Assembly: GCA_017455185.1 (NCBI GenBank)
Contig: JAFTBN010000068.1
Span: 1 to 46,242 of the forward strand
Length of the DNA: 46,242 bases
Direction: 5' to 3'
Source of the DNA: Clostridia bacterium
GTDB lineage: Bacteria; Bacillota; Clostridia; Oscillospirales; CAG-272
Shown: positions 17,748 through 26,084 of the stretch, one piece after another
Position numbering within the stretch: the stretch's first letter is position 1
Layout of the letters: every line of letters begins with the position of its first letter
Program-made: the position numbers and the translations under genes
The notes under the pieces: generated by a model
What the model saw: the letters and a program-made list of their open reading frames with translations, nothing else
What the model was told of the DNA's origin: nothing
Database searches by the model: none

Positions 17748-19799
17748 ATGGAAGAGAATCCGAACCTGAATGCAGCAAATGAATACGATCGCACGGATTC
17801 CGACCCGGGGACCGGTAAAACGGCAGAACCGGAGATTATCAACCTGGACGATCTGGAAAGCTCGCCTGATTATCGGGACGACGTCTTCCTGCCGGAAGGC
17901 AAGCATGCCGACGAGGTCTTTCATGATGAACGGGGAGCCCAGGGCAGCAACGCTCTGGGAGCGGCGGCCTGGTACAATGTGGTGCCGGTCGAGGAAGAGG
18001 AACCGTTTGAGAGGGTTTCCAGCGACTTGACCGAACCGGACCGGAAACTGCAGTCCGACCTCTACGAGGAAACCGAGCATTTCACGCAGAACATCGAGGA
18101 AACCTACAGCTTTTTCAAGCCTACGCTGGATATGTTCCAGAAGGGTAAGACAGAAGTTGCCGTTACCCGCCGTTTTGCCCTGAAGGCCATTGATGAGGTC
18201 TGGGTCAAAATCATTGAGGATTCGCTGGAAGACGTGGATGCGGTTCTGCGCAAGCCGGGCCGTTACATCGAGGAAATCGAAGAGATCAAACCGATTGAAC
18301 TTTCCCGCAACATAGGGCCCCGCTCCATTCGTCATCTGGCCCAGCATACGGACTATATCAACAAAGTGGAAGGGGATATCATCACCCCGTCCAAAATCCT
18401 GAACGTATACCGGGACGAGACGCTCATGACCTATGAGAACCGTTTCGTCAACACATTGCTCAACCGGCTGTATCTGTTTGTGGACCGCCGTTACCGCCAG
18501 GCCAAGGAAGGCGCGAAGGATGAAATCCGCACGACGTTGCGGATGAAATCCGAATTTGGAAACGACGATATCTCGGGAAAGTATTCTCTTGTGATGGAAC
18601 TTTCGCAAAAGCCGGATGATTCCAACCAGGAGGAACTGGAATCGTCAGGGGTAGGCCACAGCTTTTCGGCCGATCTCTGGCGCCGCGTGGAACGTCTGGA
18701 CGGCGTCGTGACGGGATATGCCTTCTCCGATTTTGCCAAACAGATGGGGAACAGTTTTGTCCGTCCCCCTATTGTACACACCAATGCCATCAACAAGAAC
18801 AAGCATCTGAAGGCCTGCCTTGCCCTTTGGGAATTCATTGAGAGTTATGAAGGCGTCGGGTATGAGATGCTGGTCGAGGAGAACGCATTGAGTGCGGATC
18901 CGGATTACATCGAGAACATGTACCGAACCATCGGGGTACAGTACTATATGCTCCGGGAGAAACTTCTCAAGGAGCCCGCTCCCGAGGATATTCTGGCAAA
19001 GGACGAAACCCCTTTGCCGTTCCGACCGAAATTTGTCGACAAGCTCAAGCCTCTGACATCGGATGAGTTCGACGTCATGCAATCTTATTATCAAAAAGCC
19101 ATCCGGCTCAGTGCCCGCGGAAACCGTCACGGAAAAATGAGCGAGGATGAGCGGAAGATTGCCATGAGTCTGCGCGCTGCGCTGCGTGCGGATGAGATTC
19201 TGGAACAGAGGCGGCTTGAAGCCATCCGACGTCAGGAAGAGGAAGCGCGGCTGGCCGAGGAGGCTCGGCTGGCCGAGGAGGCTCGGCTTGCGGAAGAAGC
19301 GCGTCTGGCAGAAGAAGCACGTCTTGCGGAAGAGGCACGGCTGGCAGAGGAAGCCCGTTTGGCGGAAGAAGCCCGTCTGGCCGAAGAGGCCCGTTTGGCA
19401 GAAGAAGCCCGCCTGGCAGAAGAAGCGCGTCTTGCGGAAGAGGCACGGCTGGCAGAGGAAGCCCGTCTTGCGGAAGAAGCCCGTTTGGCCGAGGATGCCC
19501 GTTTGGCGGAAGAAGCCCGCCTGGCAGAAGAAGCACGTCTTGCCGAGGAAGCCCGTCTTGCGGCTCTTGCCGCGGCCGAGGTAGAAGCCGAAGACGAAAG
19601 CGAGGAGGAGTCGGACGAGGAGGAATCCGAAGAGGAGGACCTTCCCTGCAAAACCCGCGGCAAGCGGAAGCGGCGTAAAAATCCGGGTCGTAAGAGAAAG
19701 AAGAAATATAAGAAAGAGGATGAGGCCGAACTGCGACAGGCTCAATTGCAGGCCGAAACCCGGCCGTCGGAGCCCGACGCGGATCATCCGAGTGAATAG
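17748..19799 (+). CDS. DUF2357/McrC-like partner protein with 18 hexapeptide repeats, no nuclease
   Basis: The ATG at 17748 is preferred to 17733 because GGGAAGG precedes it; this gives 683 residues. Residues 1-90 are acidic and probably disordered. Residues 90-460 are helical and contain PSKILNVYRDETLMTYENRF at about 216-235. A Thr-Tyr-Glu-Asn-Arg-Phe-Val core at this place is characteristic of the DUF2357 domain found in McrC-type partners of McrB ATPases. The PD-(D/E)xK nuclease that normally follows in McrC is not seen. Instead, residues 500-607 are 18 copies of ARLAEE, predicted as one long charged helix. They are followed by an acidic block and a Lys/Arg-rich tail. No membrane segment or signal peptide is present, so the protein is cytoplasmic. 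It should work with the ATPase encoded 36 bases upstream. The DUF2357 call is from motif memory, not a search. Confidence 0.72.
   Translation: MEENPNLNAANEYDRTDSDPGTGKTAEPEIINLDDLESSPDYRDDVFLPEGKHADEVFHDERGAQGSNALGAAAWYNVVPVEEEEPFERVSSDLTEPDRKLQSDLYEETEHFTQNIEETYSFFKPTLDMFQKGKTEVAVTRRFALKAIDEVWVKIIEDSLEDVDAVLRKPGRYIEEIEEIKPIELSRNIGPRSIRHLAQHTDYINKVEGDIITPSKILNVYRDETLMTYENRFVNTLLNRLYLFVDRRYRQAKEGAKDEIRTTLRMKSEFGNDDISGKYSLVMELSQKPDDSNQEELESSGVGHSFSADLWRRVERLDGVVTGYAFSDFAKQMGNSFVRPPIVHTNAINKNKHLKACLALWEFIESYEGVGYEMLVEENALSADPDYIENMYRTIGVQYYMLREKLLKEPAPEDILAKDETPLPFRPKFVDKLKPLTSDEFDVMQSYYQKAIRLSARGNRHGKMSEDERKIAMSLRAALRADEILEQRRLEAIRRQEEEARLAEEARLAEEARLAEEARLAEEARLAEEARLAEEARLAEEARLAEEARLAEEARLAEEARLAEEARLAEEARLAEEARLAEDARLAEEARLAEEARLAEEARLAALAAAEVEAEDESEEESDEEESEEEDLPCKTRGKRKRRKNPGRKRKKKYKKEDEAELRQAQLQAETRPSEPDADHPSE
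19245..19568 (+). repeat. 18 tandem 18-bp units coding ARLAEE
   Basis: Eighteen in-frame units of GCN-CGN-CTN-GCN-GAR-GAR are present. One unit reads ARLAED, and the last decays to ARLAAL. Units differ mostly at third codon positions, so the protein sequence is conserved under selection while the DNA has drifted. Some multi-unit blocks recur (units 3-7 resemble 10-13), pointing to block duplication. Confidence 0.95.
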
Positions 19800-19874
19800 C
19801 CGAGACCTTGCGGGATAAGGGCAGGGCAGGAAACAATAAGGCTTTTCAGGTTGTGAGAATTAGGAAAAGGGAAC

Positions 19875-20714
19875 ATGGAGAACGAGGTACTGGAGGCTGA
19901 AGAGCCGAAGAAACGGAAAAGAATAAAAGTCGGCACGGTGATCACCTGGATTGTGGCGGTTCTGCTGGTTGCGCTGATCGTTTATTTTGTGGTGTGTACG
20001 TTTTCTCACAAGGTACCGATGCTGTTCAATCATGCGCTTTTGCGGATCGTATCTTCCAGTATGGACGATCTGGACGACAACACCGATGACGACATTCATG
20101 CGGGAGATTTTATTCTGATCCGGAAAATAGCCCCCGGGGATGTCCGGGTCGGGAATGTCATCACCTTCTATTCGGACGACCCGAATCTTAACGGTGCGCC
20201 AAACACTCACAGAGTCAAGGAAATCATCGTCAACGGAGAAGGAAGTCTGGAATTTGTCACGCAGGGGGACAATCCGAAAACCAATATGGTACCGGACAAG
20301 GAAACCGCCAAGGGGGACAAAGTCGTCGGACTTTACATCGGGAAGGTGAAACCGCTTCAGTTCATCGGGAATCTGATGAAGTCGGGGAAGGGATTCATTC
20401 TTTTGCTGATTCCTGCCCTGATTCTGTTTGCAATTGCCGCAAGGGAGATTGCCAAGTCCATGAAAAAAGAGGCTGCCAAGGAAGAGAACATTTCCATGCC
20501 CGAGGAGGACAGCGAAGAGATGCGCCGGCTGGTACAGGCCGAGATTGAACGCATGAAGGCGGCAGGAGAACTCCCCGAAACCCCGGGTCAGGAAAAAGCC
20601 CCGGAAAAGAATACCGACCCGACACAGAAGGACGGTGACCGGGAGCCAGGCGACCGCCGTGTATCCGAATCGGAGAATTCCGACAAGGACACGACCGGTT
20701 TTGACGAGACATAA
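19875..20714 (+). CDS. Second ER-type signal peptidase with charged C-terminal tail
   Basis: This 279-residue S26B-type protease has a basic N-terminus, helix 1 at about 20-42 and a second helix near 166-190. The catalytic serine lies in RIVSSSMDDL (near 62), the general base His in NTHRV (near 112), and the third region is TQGDNP. The segment after the serine is odd: SSSMDDLDDNTDDD replaces the usual SMEPTI, which would change the active-site rim and may alter specificity. The tail of about 85 residues after helix 2 is highly charged, like that of the peptidase at 15207. It is placed after the ATPase/DUF2357 pair and before the EAL gene, with spacers under 80 bases and no terminator. Two divergent peptidases in one cluster suggest two substrate classes. 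Confidence 0.9.
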   Translation: MENEVLEAEEPKKRKRIKVGTVITWIVAVLLVALIVYFVVCTFSHKVPMLFNHALLRIVSSSMDDLDDNTDDDIHAGDFILIRKIAPGDVRVGNVITFYSDDPNLNGAPNTHRVKEIIVNGEGSLEFVTQGDNPKTNMVPDKETAKGDKVVGLYIGKVKPLQFIGNLMKSGKGFILLLIPALILFAIAAREIAKSMKKEAAKEENISMPEEDSEEMRRLVQAEIERMKAAGELPETPGQEKAPEKNTDPTQKDGDREPGDRRVSESENSDKDTTGFDET

Positions 20715-20747
20715 GAAGACGCAACAAAGTAGGATTGCGGAGGGTTT

Positions 20748-23102
20748 ATGAAAAAAGAGGTCCGTTCCATCGACGAACTCGATGAAAGAGAAGCCGAAAA
20801 TGATAAGGGCGAACAGAAGCAGGGTGAGAGGCAGAAGTTCGTTTCCAAAAAGAAAAAAAGCGGAACCATTCGCTGGCTGCTGATTGTGACAGCCGCGACC
20901 ATCATCGTCGCACTTGTCCTTTCAGGCATCAGCGCACTTTTGACGTTCCGCGGATCCATCAAGCGGCAGGCGCAAACCTATTCGTCCGCTCTCGTGTCCG
21001 AAGTAGCGCAGCAGTTTTCGGATGAACTGCAGGAAGCCCGGACGCAGGCGGAAAACTACATCTTCACTCTTTCCCGTGACAACGTTACGGATGCTTCGGA
21101 ATTCCGGGCCGCACTTGAGGCATTTACCAAGGAAAACGGCAAAATTGCGCGGATTCGTTATATGAAAAACGGGGAACTGTACGACCAGGTCGGCGTACGG
21201 GTCAACAGCGACATCAATGAGTCCATTGTGGAACTTGCCAAAAGCAATGACTACGGTGTGACCGGCGTGGTCAACGATCCCGAACTTTCGCAGGACGTCA
21301 TCATCATCGGGTTCCCGGTCATTCGGTATTCGATGATGGATTATTGCCTGCTTATGTATCCGATGACCCTCTTTTACGAGCAGCTTGACGGGTATTACAA
21401 AAACGAAACAGAAGTTGGCCAGTACGCCTATTTCACGGGACTCTTGAGCGGCAAGTACATGTATGGGATGAGGGGAAGCGATCAATCGTCTTCAGAACTG
21501 GAAGATTATTTAGAGGAATTGACCGGCGATACCACAGATTATATGCACCTCTTGTACATGGCCCGCAGCGGCGGAGGCGCATATGACTTGGATGCCCATA
21601 TGGGGGATATGGTCGTTGCGATGGATACGACCGCATTCCTTGGGACGGAACTGAATATCATCGGATTCTTTGAAGTCAATACGATATGCTCGGATGCGAA
21701 TCTGTTTTTGAGCGGCATGCTGGTCATCATCCTGATTTTGGGCATTCTTCTGATGACCCTGGCTACCCACAGCGTTTATTCGATTGCACACCGCAACAAA
21801 TTCGAGGACCTGGTGGTCACGGTCGACCCTGTCATCGGATGCGCGACTTACGATTACTATGCGTACGAGACCACCGAACTTGTGGGGAACGATCCGTACA
21901 GCAACTACTCGATCGTCTTTTTGAAGTATTACTATTACGAAATCAACAAGGACCAGTTCGGCGAAAAATTCCAGCAGGATATGCTGCGGTTTACCGCCAA
22001 ATCCATTGACCAGTTGGTCACCTCGAGGGAAACGTACGGATACTATCCCGAGGGCATGTTCGTCCTGACCATGCGTTACAACAAGACCGAGGATCTGATC
22101 AACCGACTGAAGGTCCTGTATGCCGTCTTGTACAACTATCCCGAGATGCGGGCAAAGGGCATGCACCTCAATCCCCAGTTCGGTATTTACAACCTGACCA
22201 AGATGTCCATCACCGACATCGGTACGATGGTGGAACGGGCGGCCACGGCAGTCCGGGCCAAGAACAACGGTCCCGACATGATTTACAAGTTCTATACGGA
22301 CGAAGCGAGCGAAGCCGTTCAGCGCGAGAAGGAAATCGAGCGCAAGATGGAGAACGCTTTGCGTGTGGGCGATTTCAAGGTCTTCTATCAGCCGATTTAC
22401 AGCGTGGAAAACAAGACGCTGGACAGCGCGGAAGCGCTGGTGCGCTGGTATGACAGCGAAACCGGCCGGTATTATATGCCGGTTGAATTCATTCAGCTGT
22501 TCGAAGTCAACCAGTTCGTCGTGAAGATGGATAAGTTCGTAATCAACGAAGTCTTCCGCTTCCAAAAGGAGAACCAGGAGCGCGGTCAGAAACTGACTCC
22601 GATTTCGGTCAACATTTCCCGCGTTACGGCCATCCAGGAGGATTTCGCGGATTATTGTATGGAAATGCGGCAGCGGTACGGCCTGCCCAATGACAGCGTC
22701 ATCTTTGAATTCCCGGAGAGTTTTGCTCTGTACAGCTTCGACGTGATGAAGAAACTTCTGGCCGACCTGACCAAGAAGGGCTTCCGGTGCGCCATCGACA
22801 ACTTCGGCCGTTCCCCCATGCAGATTCTCAAGGAAATCGATTTCTATCAGGTAAAGTTGGATCGCTATTTCCTGCGTCGGGGCAAGAGCCATGAAACCGA
22901 CAAGCTGCTCATTGAGAGCAACATCCGGATTGCCAAGCAGATGGGCCTGCGCGTCGTGCAGGAAGGGGTGGAAACCCGCGACGATTTTGAAGAACTGACC
23001 AAGATGGGCTGCGACGCCATTCAGGGGTATTTCTATTCCAAGCCGCTGTCCATGGCGGATTATCTGGACTTTGTCAACCAGGCAACGCCTTTCGGTATTT
23101 GA
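20748..23102 (+). CDS. Membrane EAL-domain protein with degenerate GGDEF and altered DDFG motif
   Basis: This 784-residue cyclic-di-GMP-related protein has a charged N-terminus, helix 1 at about 41-65, an extracytoplasmic sensor region at 66-317, helix 2 at 318-341, a degenerate GGDEF domain at about 350-520 and an EAL domain at about 535-780. The GGDEF domain keeps YYEINKDQFG but has lost the GGDEF signature (YPEGMF in its place), so it cannot make c-di-GMP. The EAL domain keeps EALVRW (Glu near 562), VNISR, FEFPES, VKLD, QEGVET and IQGYFYSKPL. The loop-6 DDFGTG motif reads IDNFGRS (684-687), with Asn for the second metal-binding Asp. It may therefore be a weak phosphodiesterase or a c-di-GMP receptor. 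It is the last gene of the cluster and is followed by a strong terminator. Confidence 0.92.
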   Translation: MKKEVRSIDELDEREAENDKGEQKQGERQKFVSKKKKSGTIRWLLIVTAATIIVALVLSGISALLTFRGSIKRQAQTYSSALVSEVAQQFSDELQEARTQAENYIFTLSRDNVTDASEFRAALEAFTKENGKIARIRYMKNGELYDQVGVRVNSDINESIVELAKSNDYGVTGVVNDPELSQDVIIIGFPVIRYSMMDYCLLMYPMTLFYEQLDGYYKNETEVGQYAYFTGLLSGKYMYGMRGSDQSSSELEDYLEELTGDTTDYMHLLYMARSGGGAYDLDAHMGDMVVAMDTTAFLGTELNIIGFFEVNTICSDANLFLSGMLVIILILGILLMTLATHSVYSIAHRNKFEDLVVTVDPVIGCATYDYYAYETTELVGNDPYSNYSIVFLKYYYYEINKDQFGEKFQQDMLRFTAKSIDQLVTSRETYGYYPEGMFVLTMRYNKTEDLINRLKVLYAVLYNYPEMRAKGMHLNPQFGIYNLTKMSITDIGTMVERAATAVRAKNNGPDMIYKFYTDEASEAVQREKEIERKMENALRVGDFKVFYQPIYSVENKTLDSAEALVRWYDSETGRYYMPVEFIQLFEVNQFVVKMDKFVINEVFRFQKENQERGQKLTPISVNISRVTAIQEDFADYCMEMRQRYGLPNDSVIFEFPESFALYSFDVMKKLLADLTKKGFRCAIDNFGRSPMQILKEIDFYQVKLDRYFLRRGKSHETDKLLIESNIRIAKQMGLRVVQEGVETRDDFEELTKMGCDAIQGYFYSKPLSMADYLDFVNQATPFGI

Positions 23103-23115
23103 TTGTTTTATGGAT

Positions 23116-23160
23116 AAGGCATGGCTGTTTCATCAATTTGGAATCGGCCATGCCTTTTTT
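23116..23160 (+). terminator. Strong terminator closing the surface cluster
   Basis: A perfect 10-bp stem (AAGGCATGGC/GCCATGCCTT, 23116-23125 and 23147-23156) with a 21-base loop ends in a T run at 23155-23160. Confidence 0.85.
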
Positions 23161-23186
23161 GAACTTATTTCTTTGGAGGTATTGGT

Positions 23187-25982
23187 ATGAAATGGATTCG
23201 TTTTTTGTCTTTGTTCCTGGCTCTCTGGATGTTCGCCGCGGCTTTGGCGGGATGCGGACAAACGGAGCAGAAGGAGACCGAACCGGGATCCGGTTCCGGA
23301 GAAACCGAATCCAATCCGAACGGGGAAACTGTGCCGGGCCCGGGCGGCCAGGCGGGGGTGGATACCTATGCCGAGGTGGATTTGTCCAAGTATACGCTTC
23401 TGCGGTCCGACTTTGCGTCCCAGAGCCTTATTTCGTCCTTCAGCCTGATCCGTTCGGCCGTGCGGAAGATGTGCGATTTCAATCTTCCGGTCGCGACCGA
23501 TTACGTGGACGCAAAAACCAACAACCGCACCGAATACGAACTGATGGTCGGCCGCACGAACGCAACCGAAGCCAAGGCGTATCAGGACGCCCTGACGCCC
23601 GGGCGGTATGTCATTGACACCGCGGGCACCAAGATTTTTGTCATCGGATACGGGGACGCCGAAACCGCCTATGCGGCCAACCGCTTTCTGTATTTGCTGT
23701 TCGGATACAGTTCGGACAAATACGAAAATGAAAAATACGGCAGCACCATCGTTCGGATTTGCCGGGAAGAGGGAGAAATGCCATCCAAGATTTTAGATCC
23801 AGAAAGACCCAGAACCGCTTATGAACCCTGTCTGGCGGAGCCTTTGGACGTCCGGACGGCTTTCCCGACCACGGGATACAAACTGACGGATACCGGCATC
23901 ATCTTTGAGGCAACCGCCGGTCTTACTTATAAGGGAAGAACCGATCCCGGCAGCTATCGGATTGAGATGACCGTCGTGGACCACGGCGGAGAGACGCCCA
24001 TTGTGCAGCTCATGGCTAATTCGGGAGTCTCGGGTTCCGAGCACATCTGCCTTTCCATTGAGAAAGGAAACTTTGCCCGCATGGCGCGCGCTACGTATGA
24101 GCGAGGCGGAATGAATTTCAAAGCGAAGAATCCGGGCCGGTATACGGTCCGCCTGGAAGTGCATCCGGCTGCGGGACGGGCTTTCTACTATGTGGATGAG
24201 GTGTTCCTGGGCGAGATGAACGTCGGGGATTCGGATACGCCCCTGGTGGAGGAATGCACGTTCAGCGTATGCGGCGTCGGCGTTGGAATCAACGTCGAGA
24301 TCCGGGACATCAAGCTGGAGTCCATCGATCCGGTTGAGGCAAGACGGTATGACGTCAAGCAGAAGACTCCGGACGACGCGAACATTTACCCGAAATCCGA
24401 ACATGCGCCCGCGCAGACGATCTACGTGCTCAAAGGCGAGGGAATGACCACGGCTGAGCTGATGACCGCCATGACGCTGCAGGGCCTTGTGAACCGGACG
24501 ACTCCTGAAATCTTTGTGGATTACCGGTCTTACAACCAGGATACGCGGTATATGAACATCCCTCAGGAGGAGAACTATCTCGAACTGCTCAGGGACAAGG
24601 GCCGGACGACGGTCGTCTCAACGCTGGATGAACTTCTGGTCCGGTTTGCGGACCGGTATGAGGGTGTCATCCTGGGGGACTGCACACAGACCAAGTTCAG
24701 CGAGAATCTCGTTACTTCCCTTGCCGGTGTACTGGACGCCGTTTATCTGCCCGAGGAACATTACGCACGGATCAAGGACAGCATCCGCAAAGACGTGCTT
24801 TTCCGCTCCGACGGACGGTTTTCTTCTTCGGTCGACGCTTACAGATGGCTCTGGAATACGTATGGGGACAAATTCTCCAAAACCGTGCTTTTCCATGCGC
24901 CCTCTTCCAACGAGTCTTCGGGCCATCCGGCCAAGGTCTGCCGGGATTATGCCGTCATGTCCCGTGCTTTGATGTTCTGCACGAGCGACGTGGAGACGCT
25001 GGCGGATTATGATTTTTATATGGAACTGTTTGCCTCGACGGCCCCCAATACGCCGGTCATCGGGCGGGGCGGCGGATGCTTCCCGGAATTTGAGATGTTC
25101 CAGATCTGCGGCCAGTTCGGCAAATATTTTACCTACGGATTCTCCACCCCGAATATGTCCCTGTTCAACAGCCTGGAGGCCGGGCCTCTCAAGCAAAAGG
25201 TTTCGGCGACCCCCGAACTTACAAAGGACACGGTTTATGTGACATTCGACCTGTCCGAAGGGGACAATCTGTCCTGGGATTACCATCTGTGGATGTACAA
25301 TTTCAGGGACAAAGAGGCACGGGCCGCTGTGGCCAAGGGATATTCGCTTTGCGGCGCCCTCTATTACGTCGCTCCGGCTATTCTGGAGTGGTATTACCAA
25401 AACGCGACCGAGAACGATTATTTCTACCTGGACGGCGGTGGCATTTCCAACCTGGCCTCGCCCGATGACTTCGGCGTGCTGTACAACGAGGACGACAGGG
25501 AAGAGATTCTTTCCCGGATGCTGGAGCTGACGAATTATGTGGCAAAGCAGACCGATACGGTCGTGCTGCGGGCCCTTCACAACATCAGCGACGAGATGGG
25601 GAAACGCTATGCCCAGGAGTGCCCGCAGATTGAAGGACTGTTCTCCTCATACGGCAACCAGACGGCTGCTATCGGCGGAACGACTTCTTACCGCAGTTCC
25701 GTGTATGACATAGACGGAATCACCCGGTGCAGAAGCTACCTGACGACTTTCCGACCCAACCTCGATTCCCAGCTCAAGGCGCTGCTGGCTCAGAAAGACG
25801 CGAAGAATGCCAAGGACGGAATCGTCTTTGCCAAGGTCTTTGTGTATTGCAACCAGGTCCTGGATGACATCGGCGGCATGCAGGATTTTGTGGATCAGCT
25901 GGAGAAAGCAACCGACAAGAACGTGGTTGTGGTCCGTCCGGATGTGTTTGTCCGGTTGTATCAGGATTACGTCGGTGGATAA
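23187..25982 (+). CDS. Lipoprotein of the GxGYxYxP family (putative carbohydrate-active enzyme)
   Basis: This 931-residue protein has a signal peptide and the lipobox ALAGC (Cys23), then a Gly/Glu/Ser/Pro linker, so it is anchored on the outer face of the cell membrane. The N-terminal half (100-400) includes a beta-sandwich-like region. From about 410 it matches the GxGYxYxP putative glycoside hydrolase family: MTLQGLVNRTTPEIFVDYRS near the start, SEGDNLSWDYHLW near 690, and the YYVAPAILEWYYQNATENDY block. The name-giving GxGYxYP motif is degenerate here (DGGGISNLASP), so activity is uncertain. The ribosome site GGAGG is clear. It begins just after the terminator of the surface cluster and is probably transcribed separately, though no good promoter was found in the 26-base gap. 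No partner carbohydrate genes are adjacent. Confidence 0.78.
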   Translation: MKWIRFLSLFLALWMFAAALAGCGQTEQKETEPGSGSGETESNPNGETVPGPGGQAGVDTYAEVDLSKYTLLRSDFASQSLISSFSLIRSAVRKMCDFNLPVATDYVDAKTNNRTEYELMVGRTNATEAKAYQDALTPGRYVIDTAGTKIFVIGYGDAETAYAANRFLYLLFGYSSDKYENEKYGSTIVRICREEGEMPSKILDPERPRTAYEPCLAEPLDVRTAFPTTGYKLTDTGIIFEATAGLTYKGRTDPGSYRIEMTVVDHGGETPIVQLMANSGVSGSEHICLSIEKGNFARMARATYERGGMNFKAKNPGRYTVRLEVHPAAGRAFYYVDEVFLGEMNVGDSDTPLVEECTFSVCGVGVGINVEIRDIKLESIDPVEARRYDVKQKTPDDANIYPKSEHAPAQTIYVLKGEGMTTAELMTAMTLQGLVNRTTPEIFVDYRSYNQDTRYMNIPQEENYLELLRDKGRTTVVSTLDELLVRFADRYEGVILGDCTQTKFSENLVTSLAGVLDAVYLPEEHYARIKDSIRKDVLFRSDGRFSSSVDAYRWLWNTYGDKFSKTVLFHAPSSNESSGHPAKVCRDYAVMSRALMFCTSDVETLADYDFYMELFASTAPNTPVIGRGGGCFPEFEMFQICGQFGKYFTYGFSTPNMSLFNSLEAGPLKQKVSATPELTKDTVYVTFDLSEGDNLSWDYHLWMYNFRDKEARAAVAKGYSLCGALYYVAPAILEWYYQNATENDYFYLDGGGISNLASPDDFGVLYNEDDREEILSRMLELTNYVAKQTDTVVLRALHNISDEMGKRYAQECPQIEGLFSSYGNQTAAIGGTTSYRSSVYDIDGITRCRSYLTTFRPNLDSQLKALLAQKDAKNAKDGIVFAKVFVYCNQVLDDIGGMQDFVDQLEKATDKNVVVVRPDVFVRLYQDYVGG

Positions 25983-26015
25983 GCATATGGCGGACAAATC
26001 TGTACGTTAACATCA

Positions 26016-26051
26016 TTTCTCTTGCAATTCCAAGAGAAAAAATGGTATAAA
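26016..26051 (+). promoter_or_regulatory. Promoter overlapped by a perfect inverted repeat
   Basis: TTGCAA (26022-26027), 18-base spacer, TATAAA (26046-26051). A perfect 9-bp inverted repeat (TTTCTCTTG/CAAGAGAAA, 26016-26039) covers the -35 box and part of the spacer, which suits a repressor operator. It is not followed by T, so it is not a terminator. Confidence 0.5.
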
Positions 26052-26084
26052 AAAATAATAATCACAAGGAAAGGAGGAATTCTC

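Noticed and set aside
16752..18608. 618-codon minus-strand frame across the ATPase and DUF2357 genes
   Set aside because: Spans two well supported plus-strand genes and their spacer; no recognisable domain or start signal.
19245..19568. Possible CRISPR-like array
   Set aside because: The 18-bp units are contiguous without spacers and are in frame with the coding sequence.
19186..19663. Long open frames on both strands across the ARLAEE repeat
   Set aside because: They are by-products of the GC-rich 18-bp repeat being open in several frames; composition is extreme (R/K/P or S/A only) and no ribosome sites fit.
16122..19799. Classical McrBC restriction system
   Set aside because: No nuclease domain was seen in the second protein, no DNA-binding head is present on the ATPase, and the neighbours are secretion and c-di-GMP genes.
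26016..26039. Terminator after the GxGYxYxP gene
   Set aside because: The stem is perfect but is followed by A, not T, on the plus strand; it overlaps a promoter and suits an operator better.
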